Assembly: GCA_038321965.1 (NCBI GenBank)
Contig: JBBQFL010000004.1
Location: 112,231 to 176,230, forward strand
Reading direction: 5' to 3'
DNA length: 64,000 nt
From: UKL13-2 sp038321965
GTDB lineage: Bacteria; Pseudomonadota; Gammaproteobacteria; Burkholderiales; Usitatibacteraceae
The notes under the pieces were generated by a model that worked only from the letters and a program-made list of their open reading frames with translations, did no database searches and was not told the origin of the DNA. Numbering within the stretch: the first letter of the stretch is position 1; each line of letters begins with the position of its first letter. A program made the position numbers and the translations under genes. Shown here in pieces: positions 27,463-35,243 of the stretch.

Positions 27463-28806
27463 TTACGCCGCGTGACGTTTGACGGACTCGGCAATCGTCG
27501 TAACCATCTGGTCGATGTGGCTGGTCTCAACGATATACGGCGGGCTGAGCACCAGATTGTCGCCAGCGACACGCAGCAACACGCCGCGCTCAAAGCAGTC
27601 GAGGAAAATGTTGTAGGCGCGCTTGCCAGGCATGCCGGTGATGCTCGCCAGCTCCACGGCACCAGCCAGTCCGAGCGCGCGAATGCCGATCACATTTGGC
27701 AGGTCACGAAAGGTACTGTGCAGCGCATCGCCCAATACTTTGCCCATTTCACCCGCACGCGCAAACAGATTCTCTTCCTTGCACAGATTGAGCGTTGCAA
27801 TCGCAGCGGCGCAGGCAACCGGATGGCCGGAATACGTATAGCCATGAAAGAATTCAATAGCATGGTCCGGGCTGTTCGCGGTGGATTTCATCATCGAGTC
27901 ATAAATGTGATCGCGGCAGATCACGCCGCCCAGCGGGATCACGCCATTGGTGACGCACTTGGCAAAATTAAGCATATCCGGCACAACGCCATAAAAATCG
28001 GCGCCGAAATTTGTCCCCAACCGGCCAAAACCGGTAATGACTTCATCGAAGATCAACAGGATGCCGTGCTTGTCGCAAATCTCGCGAAGCCGCTTCAAGT
28101 ATCCCTTGGGCGGCAGATACCAACCTGCACTCCCGGCGACGGGCTCGACGATCACTGCGGCGATATTGCTTGGGTCGTGCAGTGGCAGGATGCGCTGCTC
28201 AAGCTCGAGCAGGGGATCCTCTTTCCACTCCGGTTCTGCGCCATTGATGAATGCGTGATTGACCGGGTCGTGAACGAATCGCAGATGGTCCACCCTGGGC
28301 AGAAATGCCGTGCCGAAGACTTTGCGATTGGCGGGAATGCCGCCAACGCTCATGCCGCCAAACCCGGCGCCGTGGTAGCCGCGTTCGCGACCGATGAAAA
28401 CGTTGCGATGCCCTTCGCCGCGCGCGCGATGGTAGGCCAGCGCGACTTTCATGGAGGTGTCGGCTGCTTCGCTGCCGGAGTTGCAGAACAGCACTTTATT
28501 GAGGTCACCGGGCGCCAGCGCCGCGATCATTTCGGCGGCTTTGAAAGCCTTGTCGTTGCAGACCTGAAACGCGGTGGCGTAATCAAGTGTATCAAGTTGT
28601 TTCTTGATGGCTTCGTTGATTTGGCGACGATTGTGCCCGGCACCCACACACCAAAGGCTGGAAACACCGTCGATCACTTGACGTCCGTCGTCGGTGGTGA
28701 ACATCATGCCGTCTGCAGCGACAAAGACGCGCGGATGCTCGCGGAAATGGCGATTTGGGGTGAATGGCAACCAATGGTTGTCCATATTGATCTGTTCTTT
28801 TGCCAC
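27463..28806 (-). CDS. Omega-amino acid (beta-alanine):pyruvate aminotransferase
   Basis: 447 residues from GTG 28806, chosen for an AGGAG 8 bp upstream; ATG 28785 is an alternative. A class III aminotransferase: HWLPFTPNRHF start, CNSGSEAADTSMKVAL (PLP phosphate), YHGAGFGGMSVGG, LIFDEVITGFGRLG (PLP-ring Asp) and the Schiff-base Lys in NFAKCVTNGVIPLGG. The WLPFTPNR opening is characteristic of omega-amino acid:pyruvate transaminases, which move the terminal amino group of beta-alanine and similar amines to pyruvate. It is divergent from the proline-rich membrane protein gene, with about 170 bp between the starts. Confidence 0.88.
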   Translation of the reverse strand: MAKEQINMDNHWLPFTPNRHFREHPRVFVAADGMMFTTDDGRQVIDGVSSLWCVGAGHNRRQINEAIKKQLDTLDYATAFQVCNDKAFKAAEMIAALAPGDLNKVLFCNSGSEAADTSMKVALAYHRARGEGHRNVFIGRERGYHGAGFGGMSVGGIPANRKVFGTAFLPRVDHLRFVHDPVNHAFINGAEPEWKEDPLLELEQRILPLHDPSNIAAVIVEPVAGSAGWYLPPKGYLKRLREICDKHGILLIFDEVITGFGRLGTNFGADFYGVVPDMLNFAKCVTNGVIPLGGVICRDHIYDSMMKSTANSPDHAIEFFHGYTYSGHPVACAAAIATLNLCKEENLFARAGEMGKVLGDALHSTFRDLPNVIGIRALGLAGAVELASITGMPGKRAYNIFLDCFERGVLLRVAGDNLVLSPPYIVETSHIDQMVTTIAESVKRHAA

Positions 28807-28975
28807 GGCAATTTCTCCTAGGGCTGTTCGAGGGCAGCGTTCGCATAGCATAGCCGCTTTGCGATTCTGCGAACAGTTTAGGCCAGATTTGGTCGCCAAT
28901 AAGGGAACCAAGGTCAGCTTTGCGCCCTCTCACGAGTGCTGCAAGTGTGTGAAATGCGGCCTCGTGTCCCTCATA

Positions 28976-29860
28976 ATGGCGCCGATGCAACAATCCCTGA
29001 TTTTCGCGGCCGACATGGGCGCGCCGACTACCGCCAGAACGCTTAAGGGCAGCCATTTGCGCGAGCCTGAAGCGCGTACCCTCCGTTACCTGGGCATCGG
29101 CTTATTGTTGTCATTGTGTTTCCACATCATTTTTTTTGTGGTGATGCCTAAACGTGAAGTCAACGAGGACTCGCCCCTGCAAGGTGCACAAGGCACGATG
29201 GTGGTCCAGTTGACCCCATCCTCACCCAGCCCGCCCCCGGCGCCCACTGTGACTGCCGTTGCCCCGCCAACACCGCTGGCACCGCGACCCCGAACGGTAG
29301 CACCTCTATCTCCTCGCATGATGACAGTCCCCAGCGCGACGCCGCAAAGCATTCCGCTGGACCCGGACCCGCCTGCGCCGGTCAGACCACCAGAGGTGGC
29401 GCCAACCGATTTTATGAGCGTGGTCAACGCCAATCGCGAACGCCGTGCAGCAGCGGAATCCGCCGCCCGCACGCAGGGGCGTGCCAGCGGCCGCGATCCT
29501 TCCGCCGACGATATCGCTTTGGCGAACATCAATCGCAATATCCGCTCACTGACCCAGGGCACGGGTACCAGTGGCGTATTTCAGATCCTGAGCAAAGGTC
29601 ATCGTGCGGCGCAATTCGCCTTCCGTGGGTGGACAACGGATTCGCGAGACAGTCGACGGGAAGTCATCGACGTTGATGCGGGCCTCAATGGCAATGTCGA
29701 CCAGGCGATCATCCGTCGCATGATCGAATTGATCCGCACTCATTATCAGGGTGATTTCAACTGGGATTCGCAGAGGCTGGGGCGCGTAGTCGCGCTATCG
29801 GCACGGGTGGAGGATACCGCCGGACTCGAGGAGTTCATGATGCGCGAATTTTTCCGCTGA
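28976..29860 (+). CDS. Proline-rich single-pass membrane protein (TonB-like topology)
   Basis: 294 residues from ATG 28976 (ATG 28985 also possible); the frame is open further upstream but there it antiparallels the aminotransferase. One N-terminal membrane helix (YLGIGLLLSLCFHIIFFVVM) is followed by a long Pro-rich stretch (SPPPAPTVTAVAPPTPLAPRP), a charged region, and a compact C-terminal domain ending in VDQAIIRRMIELIRTHYQGDFNWDSQRLG. The topology resembles TonB/TolA energy-transducing proteins, but I do not see the TonB C-terminal signature. It probably spans the periplasm. Function unknown. Confidence 0.7.
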   Translation: MAPMQQSLIFAADMGAPTTARTLKGSHLREPEARTLRYLGIGLLLSLCFHIIFFVVMPKREVNEDSPLQGAQGTMVVQLTPSSPSPPPAPTVTAVAPPTPLAPRPRTVAPLSPRMMTVPSATPQSIPLDPDPPAPVRPPEVAPTDFMSVVNANRERRAAAESAARTQGRASGRDPSADDIALANINRNIRSLTQGTGTSGVFQILSKGHRAAQFAFRGWTTDSRDSRREVIDVDAGLNGNVDQAIIRRMIELIRTHYQGDFNWDSQRLGRVVALSARVEDTAGLEEFMMREFFR

Positions 29861-29950
29861 CGACTCAGGTGGATGGATCGTCATTGCGACAAGCCGCGCC
29901 GAGGTTTGCACAATGTCACATTTGGCGCCAGCATCAGGCAAACCCCTAGT

Positions 29951-29994
29951 GTTACAATTGTTGTTACAAGGTGTAACCGGTCGAGTGCCGACCG
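29951..29994 (+). promoter_or_regulatory. Repeated GTTACA half-sites plus hairpin before the glycosyltransferase gene
   Basis: GTTACA occurs at 29951-29956 and 29963-29968, a direct repeat of period 12. The second forms a perfect inverted repeat GTTACA-AGG-TGTAAC (29963-29977). It is followed at once by CGGTCG-AGTGC-CGACCG (29978-29994). The block ends 30 bp before ATG 30025, a suitable place for a repressor operator or leader structure. The regulator is unknown. Confidence 0.45.
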
Positions 29995-30024
29995 AAAACA
30001 CCATATTGTCGGCGCAATTATTCG

Positions 30025-31797
30025 ATGAACAGTCCAGACAGGAACGTGAATGCGCAGTTGCCAGCCCCACAAGTTTTTGTGGTTCTTTGCATTGCGCTCG
30101 CCTATTGTTTGCCCGGCCTGATTGGGCATCAACCCTGGAAGCCAGACGAAGGCTATATTTTTGCCGGGATTTTTCACATGCTCCAGTCTGGCGACTGGGT
30201 GGTCCCGCATCTCGCGGGCGAGGCATTCATGGAAAAGCCTCCTTTGTATCATTGGATGGGGATGATGACCGCGACGCTGACCGGCGCATTTTTACCGATG
30301 CACGATGGCGCGCGGCTAGCCAGCGGTGTCTTTGTGGGGATTGCTCTCGGGGCAACCGCGGTGGCTGGCCGCCTGGCGTGGGGCGCGGGTAGCGGGCGAA
30401 TCGCGGTGCTGGTCATGCTCGGTACGCTGGGGCTGCTCAATACCGTGCCCCTCATGTTGCCGGATTTGCCGCTGTTGGCAGGCTTTGCCGTCGCGACGCT
30501 CGGACTGGTCGCGCACGCGTCTGCCCGGAAGTGGGCATTCGTGGCGCTGGGTACCGGCGTCGGTATGGGCTTTTTGGCAAAAGGATTATTGGCGCCGGGT
30601 GCAATCCTCATCGCGACGCTGGCATTGCCAATGTGTTTTTCGCAATGGCGAGATCGCCGTTATGTGAAGTTTTTATTGTTTGCCTCGATCGTTGCACTGC
30701 CTTGGTTGATTATCTGGCCGGCATTACTCTATGCCCGCGACGCCGCCGCGTTCGTCACTTGGCTATGGGACAACAACATCGGTCGATTCCTGGGGTTCTC
30801 GGTAGCAACGTTGGGAGCGGCTGGCGAAACCGGCTTCTGGGCAAAGGCGTTTCCCTGGTTTGTATTTCCATGGTGGATTTTTATTGCCATATGCCTGTGG
30901 CAAACCCGTGCGCGCTGCCTGTGTGAAACTGGCATGCAGGTTGGACTCGCCGTGGCACTTTCATTGTCGCTGGTGCTCGTCACGGCGGGTTCGGCGAGAG
31001 TTATCTACGCATTGCCAATGCTGCCAGCGTTGGCGCTCGCCACCACCGGCGCGTTCAGGCAAACACCGCGCCACGTTTGGTCAACATTGGCCGTACTTGG
31101 GTTGATGATTGCGCTGGGCGTTGGACTATTGAGCTGGTTTTTCTGGGGGGCGCTAACGTATTTTGGACAAACCCCCGATTGGCAATGGATTGCGCGGCAG
31201 GTGCCGGTGCAGTTCCTGTTACCCATTTCGCCATTGAACGTCCTGCTTGCAGCCGCGCTAAGCGCAGGTCTGGTGGCGATTGTTTGGCAGGCACGGCGCT
31301 TGGCGCACGGTCAGCTACTGGTTTGGACTGCATCATTGGCCGTGGCCTGGGCGCTGCCGATGGTTCTTCTTATGCCCTGGATAGATACGGCGAAAGGCTA
31401 TCGCGGCGTGTATGACTCGCTGGTGATGGCATTGCCGTCAAGCTATTCTTGCATTCAGAGCGAGCAACTGGGCGAATCCGAGCGTGGCATCCTGGAATAC
31501 ACGCACGGAATCCTGACCGTGCGTAACGAGGTTTCGCCCAATGTAAGCTGCCCGTTCCTGTTGCGGCAAACCAAAAGTGCCGAGACCCAGAGTCCCAACG
31601 GAGAATGGGAGCTGTTGTGGGTTGGCGGTCGACAGAGCGGCGGCAATGAACGCTTCCAGCTCTATGCGTCGAATTTGCTTGAAGAGGGACGATCACACGC
31701 AGAGATTTGGCGCCGGAGCGCGGTCGCACTCCACGTCTTTTTGGCTCGCCCTGAGAACAACATGCCTTACCTGGACGAAGTGTCCGCCATCGACTGA
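30025..31797 (+). CDS. ArnT/PMT-like (GT39/83) membrane glycosyltransferase
   Basis: 590 residues, with around ten hydrophobic segments in the first 450 and a soluble C-terminal part. The first periplasmic loop carries the acidic pair expected for lipid-linked sugar transferases in GHQPWKPDEGYIF, followed by EAFMEKPPLYHW, as in ArnT-type enzymes. Members move a sugar from an isoprenoid-phosphate carrier to lipid A, protein or another acceptor at the outer face of the inner membrane. Donor and acceptor are unknown, and no arn cluster is nearby. Candidate operator sites lie just upstream. Confidence 0.82.
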   Translation: MNSPDRNVNAQLPAPQVFVVLCIALAYCLPGLIGHQPWKPDEGYIFAGIFHMLQSGDWVVPHLAGEAFMEKPPLYHWMGMMTATLTGAFLPMHDGARLASGVFVGIALGATAVAGRLAWGAGSGRIAVLVMLGTLGLLNTVPLMLPDLPLLAGFAVATLGLVAHASARKWAFVALGTGVGMGFLAKGLLAPGAILIATLALPMCFSQWRDRRYVKFLLFASIVALPWLIIWPALLYARDAAAFVTWLWDNNIGRFLGFSVATLGAAGETGFWAKAFPWFVFPWWIFIAICLWQTRARCLCETGMQVGLAVALSLSLVLVTAGSARVIYALPMLPALALATTGAFRQTPRHVWSTLAVLGLMIALGVGLLSWFFWGALTYFGQTPDWQWIARQVPVQFLLPISPLNVLLAAALSAGLVAIVWQARRLAHGQLLVWTASLAVAWALPMVLLMPWIDTAKGYRGVYDSLVMALPSSYSCIQSEQLGESERGILEYTHGILTVRNEVSPNVSCPFLLRQTKSAETQSPNGEWELLWVGGRQSGGNERFQLYASNLLEEGRSHAEIWRRSAVALHVFLARPENNMPYLDEVSAID

Positions 31798-31853
31798 ACT
31801 TCGCGGTTCGCCTGCTGCTGTTTCCCCCTTTTTTCCTGAATCGCCGTCGTTAT

Positions 31854-31892
31854 TTGACAGGCCTTCACTATTGGCGCAGAATTTAGTACTAA
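31854..31892 (+). promoter_or_regulatory. Promoter and palindromic operator of the marR-like operon
   Basis: A perfect -35 box TTGACA (31854-31859), a 17-bp spacer and CAGAAT (31877-31882) as -10. The perfect 10-bp palindrome TTAGTACTAA (31883-31892) sits right at the expected transcription start, 36 bp before the MarR start codon. This is the classic position for autorepression by a MarR-family protein. Binding is inferred. Confidence 0.55.
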
Positions 31893-31928
31893 CACGAACC
31901 AATTTATGTTCTGCCCGTCAAACTGCCC

Positions 31929-32387
31929 ATGCGAAACAAACGTTACATGCCGTTGGTGCGCGCACTCATTGAATGCGCCAGAAGCTTTGAACACTGCTCA
32001 GGCACACATATTCGACAGCTAGGACTGACGCCGGCGCAATTCGATATCATCGCGACGCTAGGCAATACTGACGGCATGAGTTGCAAGGAGTTGGGCGAAA
32101 AAACACTGATCACCAAGGGAACGATGACGGGTGTTCTGGATCGCTTACAAGACAAGGGACTACTTAGCAGACACGACTCACCCGAAGACGGTCGAAGTTG
32201 GATCACAAAGCTCACGGTCAAGGGCCAGGCGTTATTTGAAGAAGTCTTCCCCAAACATCTGGCGCAACTCGATCCATTATTTACGCACTTTACCGACCGG
32301 GAGCTGGACAATATGCGTCAACAACTCTGCCGATTGCGGTCTGCCTTCGAAGCCACAAACCCGGCCGCCAACGCGGGTTCGCCATGA
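31929..32387 (+). CDS. MarR-family transcriptional regulator
   Basis: 152 residues. A winged helix-turn-helix in MSCKELGEKTLITKGTMTGVLDRLQDKGLL, with the wing SPEDGRSWITKLT, is flanked by the dimerisation helices usual in the family. The stop overlaps the cytochrome b561 ATG (ATGA), so regulator and cytochrome are translationally coupled. It probably represses its own operon through the palindrome at 31883-31892; the ligand is unknown. Confidence 0.88.
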   Translation: MRNKRYMPLVRALIECARSFEHCSGTHIRQLGLTPAQFDIIATLGNTDGMSCKELGEKTLITKGTMTGVLDRLQDKGLLSRHDSPEDGRSWITKLTVKGQALFEEVFPKHLAQLDPLFTHFTDRELDNMRQQLCRLRSAFEATNPAANAGSP

Positions 32388-32932
32388 GCCCACCGCGCTA
32401 CACTGGTGTGGCCATCGGCCTGCATTGGTTGATCGGACTGGCGATTCTGGTTTCCCTGGGCGTCGGCCTGTACATGGTCGACTTGTCGTTGTCGCCAACC
32501 AAGCTTCGGCTGTATTCGTGGCACAAGTGGGCGGGCGTGACTATATTCACGCTGGTATTGATTCGGTGTATCTGGCGCATCACCCACCCTGTCCCGCCGC
32601 TGCCTGGTGGCATGCAGCAATGGCAGCGCGTTGTCGCCGAGGGCACTCACTATGTGTTGTACGCACTCATGATCGCCATCCCCTTGGCAGGCTGGCTAAT
32701 GAGTTCGGCCAAGGGCTTCCAGACGGTGTACTTCGGCGTGCTGCCCCTTCCCGACTTGCTCAACAAGAACAAGGAACTCGGCGACACCCTGACACTGGTG
32801 CATCGCTACCTCAACTACCTGATGATCGCCATCATCGGCGCGCATATCGGCGCGGCACTCAAGCATCACTTCGTCGACAAAGACGACATTCTCCTGCGTA
32901 TGTTGCCGGCCCGGCAAAAGTTGAACTCGTAA
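32384..32932 (+). CDS. Cytochrome b561 family membrane protein
   Basis: 182 residues with four membrane helices and the family's heme-ligand histidines: H in AIGLHWLIGL, H in YSWHKWAGV, H in THYVLYALM and H in LVHRYLNYLMI. These proteins move electrons between quinol and periplasmic acceptors, for example as superoxide:quinone oxidoreductase. The coupled MarR gene upstream and two YceI genes downstream form a typical b561-YceI cassette, in which the YceI proteins may bind quinone-like lipids. Confidence 0.88.
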   Translation: MSPPRYTGVAIGLHWLIGLAILVSLGVGLYMVDLSLSPTKLRLYSWHKWAGVTIFTLVLIRCIWRITHPVPPLPGGMQQWQRVVAEGTHYVLYALMIAIPLAGWLMSSAKGFQTVYFGVLPLPDLLNKNKELGDTLTLVHRYLNYLMIAIIGAHIGAALKHHFVDKDDILLRMLPARQKLNS

Positions 32933-32957
32933 TCAACACCGACTGAGACACACCAAG

Positions 32958-33548
32958 ATGACAAACGTATCACGCATTTTCTTCACTCTCCTCCTCGCAT
33001 TTGTTGCCAATGTTACGCAAGCAGTCGAGTACAACGTCGTCCAGGCGGACAAATCAACCATCACCTTTATGTCCAAGCAGATGGGCGTACCCGTGCAGGG
33101 CCGGTTCCCCAAATTTAGCGCGCGGATCGCGTTTGACCCAGCCAAGCCCGACGCGGCGAAAGTTGAAATCAGCATCGACTTGGCCTCGATCGACGCCGGC
33201 TCCAAAGACGCGAACGACGAAGTCGTTGGTAAGCAATGGTTCAACGTAAAAGCGTTTCCGATGGCGACCTTTACCTCCGCCACGGTGAAAGTAGCGGGTG
33301 ACAGCCGTTATGAGGTAACCGGACCGTTATCCATCAAGGGCAAGGCTAATCCCGTGACCGCATCGTTTGGCTTCAAAGCCGAAGGCAACAGCGGTGTCTT
33401 CGACGGCGGCTTCACCTTGAAGCGCGTTGACTTTGCCATCGGTGAGGGCCCATGGGCGGATTTGTCGACGGTCGCAAATGACATCCAGGTCAATTTCCAC
33501 TTCGTGGTCGCAGCAAGTGTGACCACGCCAGCAACAAAAGCAAAGTAA
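32958..33548 (+). CDS. YceI-family periplasmic protein (first copy)
   Basis: 196 residues. A signal peptide (SRIFFTLLLAFVANVTQA) precedes one YceI domain: STITFMSKQMGVPVQGRFPKFSARI, VEISIDLASIDAG, GKQWFNVKAFPMATFTS, GPLSIKGKANPVTASF. YceI folds as a lipocalin-like barrel that binds isoprenoid lipids such as polyprenyl pyrophosphate or quinone. The start lies 25 bp after the b561 stop, so it is probably co-transcribed. It differs clearly from the second copy, so the duplication is not recent. Confidence 0.88.
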   Translation: MTNVSRIFFTLLLAFVANVTQAVEYNVVQADKSTITFMSKQMGVPVQGRFPKFSARIAFDPAKPDAAKVEISIDLASIDAGSKDANDEVVGKQWFNVKAFPMATFTSATVKVAGDSRYEVTGPLSIKGKANPVTASFGFKAEGNSGVFDGGFTLKRVDFAIGEGPWADLSTVANDIQVNFHFVVAASVTTPATKAK

Positions 33549-33577
33549 AACTTTCCATTAGTCAAAGGAGCAACACC

Positions 33578-34144
33578 GTGAAACGCATCGCCATTCTTGC
33601 ATTTGCAATCAGCCTCACCATCCCCGCATTTGCCATACCGGAAACATTTGTGATGGACAACAGCCACACCTACCCGAGCTTCTCGTACACGCATATGGGG
33701 TTCTCAACCCAGCAGAGCAAATTCGACAAGACCACGGGTAAAGTCACTATTGATCGCACAGCCAAGACCGGGTCTCTCGACGTTAGCATCGACACAAAGT
33801 CGATCAACACCGGCTCTGAATTGTTCAATGGTCATCTCAAGGGCGAGGATTTTTTCAACGCAGATAAATTTCCAGCCATCACGTTTAAATCCAGCAATTT
33901 CAAGTTTGATGGTGACAAAGTTGCGTCCATCGACGGCGACCTGACCATCAAAGGTGTCACCAAGCCCGTAACACTGACGGTCTCGTCATTCTACTGCGGG
34001 CCACACCCTTTCGCGAAGAAAGATGCCTGCGGCGCCAACGCCAGCACCAAGATCAAACGCACGGAATTTAATGCCGGCAAGTATGTGCCGGGCGTCAGCG
34101 ATGAAGTGACGTTGAACATCGTGGTAGAAGCGATTAAGGAGTAG
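33578..34144 (+). CDS. YceI-family periplasmic protein (second copy)
   Basis: 188 residues. A signal peptide (AILAFAISLTIPAFA) precedes a YceI domain: SHTYPSFSYTHMGFSTQQSKF, LDVSIDTKSINTG, GEDFFNADKFPAITFKS, GDLTIKGVTKPVTLTV. It has the two Cys of the longer YceI subgroup (FYCGPHPFAKKDACGANA). An AAAGGAG ribosome binding site at 33564-33570 precedes ATG 33578. It is the last gene of the MarR-b561-YceI-YceI operon and is followed by element copy B, which may serve as a terminator. Confidence 0.9.
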   Translation: MKRIAILAFAISLTIPAFAIPETFVMDNSHTYPSFSYTHMGFSTQQSKFDKTTGKVTIDRTAKTGSLDVSIDTKSINTGSELFNGHLKGEDFFNADKFPAITFKSSNFKFDGDKVASIDGDLTIKGVTKPVTLTVSSFYCGPHPFAKKDACGANASTKIKRTEFNAGKYVPGVSDEVTLNIVVEAIKE

Positions 34145-34155
34145 TAGACCAAGCA

Positions 34156-34210
34156 TTGGCGCGGCTTTTCAGGCACTTATATCCTGAGACCCCCGTCAAT
34201 GCTAATTCTA
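34156..34210 (+). repeat. Dispersed intergenic hairpin element, copy B
   Basis: GGCGCGGCTTTTCAGG, a loop, CCTGAGACCCCCGTCAATGCT. It shares order and most bases with copy A at 6812-6867, but with a shorter stem (TCAGG/CCTGA). It lies 12 bp after the second YceI gene, between it and convergent cydB, so it may act as a bidirectional terminator or be a REP-like repeat. Confidence 0.5.
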
Positions 34211-34243
34211 CAGTTTCCGGCACTGCCCAGAGGTACATGCACC

Positions 34244-35242
34244 CTAGTAATACGTAAGCTCACGCGCCTTTCCCCAGAACACCCAATATGAATAAGCCGA
34301 ATAAGCCAGAATCACCGGCAACACGATGAGCGTGCCGACAAGAATAATCATGAGCGATTCCGGCGCGCTGGCGGCATCCCAGATGGTGATCTTGTTTACC
34401 ACCAGATTGGGATAAAGGCTGTACGCCAAGCCCAGAAAGGCGAGCACGAAAATCCCCACCGTGCCTGCAAACGGAACCCAGCAATGGCGATCCGCCTCGC
34501 GTGGCTGGCTTCGCAGTACCCGCTCGATGATGACAAACAGCAGCAGTGTCAGCAGCGGGATGGGACTTAGCATCAACAGATTCGGCATCGAAAACCATTT
34601 CTCGAAAATCTGCGCACTCACCATTGGCGTCATCAACGAAACTGCCGCGACACCAAGCCCTGTCATCCACAGGCAGCGTTGCGCCCAATGTACGGCGCGT
34701 TTTTGCAAATCCCCATCCGTCTTCATGATCAGCCAGCCTGCGCCTAACAGCGCGTAGCCAGCGACAAGACACACTGCAATCAGGCCGGCGAAGCCGATAT
34801 TGACCCAGGTGTTGTCATATCCGACGACATGCATGCCCAGCATGTAGCCCTGCGCCAGACCGGTGAGGACCGAACCGCCAAAGAAAATCCGGTTCCAGAC
34901 AACTTTGTGGTCATCTTGCGCTTTGACGCGGAAGTCGAAAGCCACGCCGCGCAAGATCAATCCGGCCAACATCAGTGCAACCGGCAAATACAGCGCGGTG
35001 AGAATCACCCCGTGCGCCAGCGGAAATGCCACCAGCAGCAGGCCAACTCCCAACACCAGCCAGGTTTCATTGGCATCCCAGAATGGACCGATGGAGGAGA
35101 TCATCACGTCTTTCTGAGGATCGGTAGCACCATGCAGCAACACCCCTACCCCCAGATCGAAACCGTCAAGCAGCACATACAGCAGCATCGCCATGCCCAT
35201 CAGCACCATGAAGATGACCGGTAGCCAGAATGCAGTATTCAT
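34244..35242 (-). CDS. cydB: Cytochrome bd quinol oxidase subunit II
   Basis: 332 residues from ATG 35242 (MNTAFWLPVIF); the frame stays open upstream across the cydA stop. About eight to nine membrane helices, with the family's DGFDLGVGVLLHG near residue 28 and the SSIGPFWDANETWLVLGVGLLLVAFP block. The length is closer to CioB than to E. coli CydB (379). It forms the oxidase with CydA: a high-affinity, non-proton-pumping quinol:O2 oxidase. The start is 1 bp from the cydA stop. I see no small CydX-like ORF immediately downstream. Confidence 0.92.
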   Translation of the reverse strand: MNTAFWLPVIFMVLMGMAMLLYVLLDGFDLGVGVLLHGATDPQKDVMISSIGPFWDANETWLVLGVGLLLVAFPLAHGVILTALYLPVALMLAGLILRGVAFDFRVKAQDDHKVVWNRIFFGGSVLTGLAQGYMLGMHVVGYDNTWVNIGFAGLIAVCLVAGYALLGAGWLIMKTDGDLQKRAVHWAQRCLWMTGLGVAAVSLMTPMVSAQIFEKWFSMPNLLMLSPIPLLTLLLFVIIERVLRSQPREADRHCWVPFAGTVGIFVLAFLGLAYSLYPNLVVNKITIWDAASAPESLMIILVGTLIVLPVILAYSAYSYWVFWGKARELTYY

Positions 35243-35243
35243 C

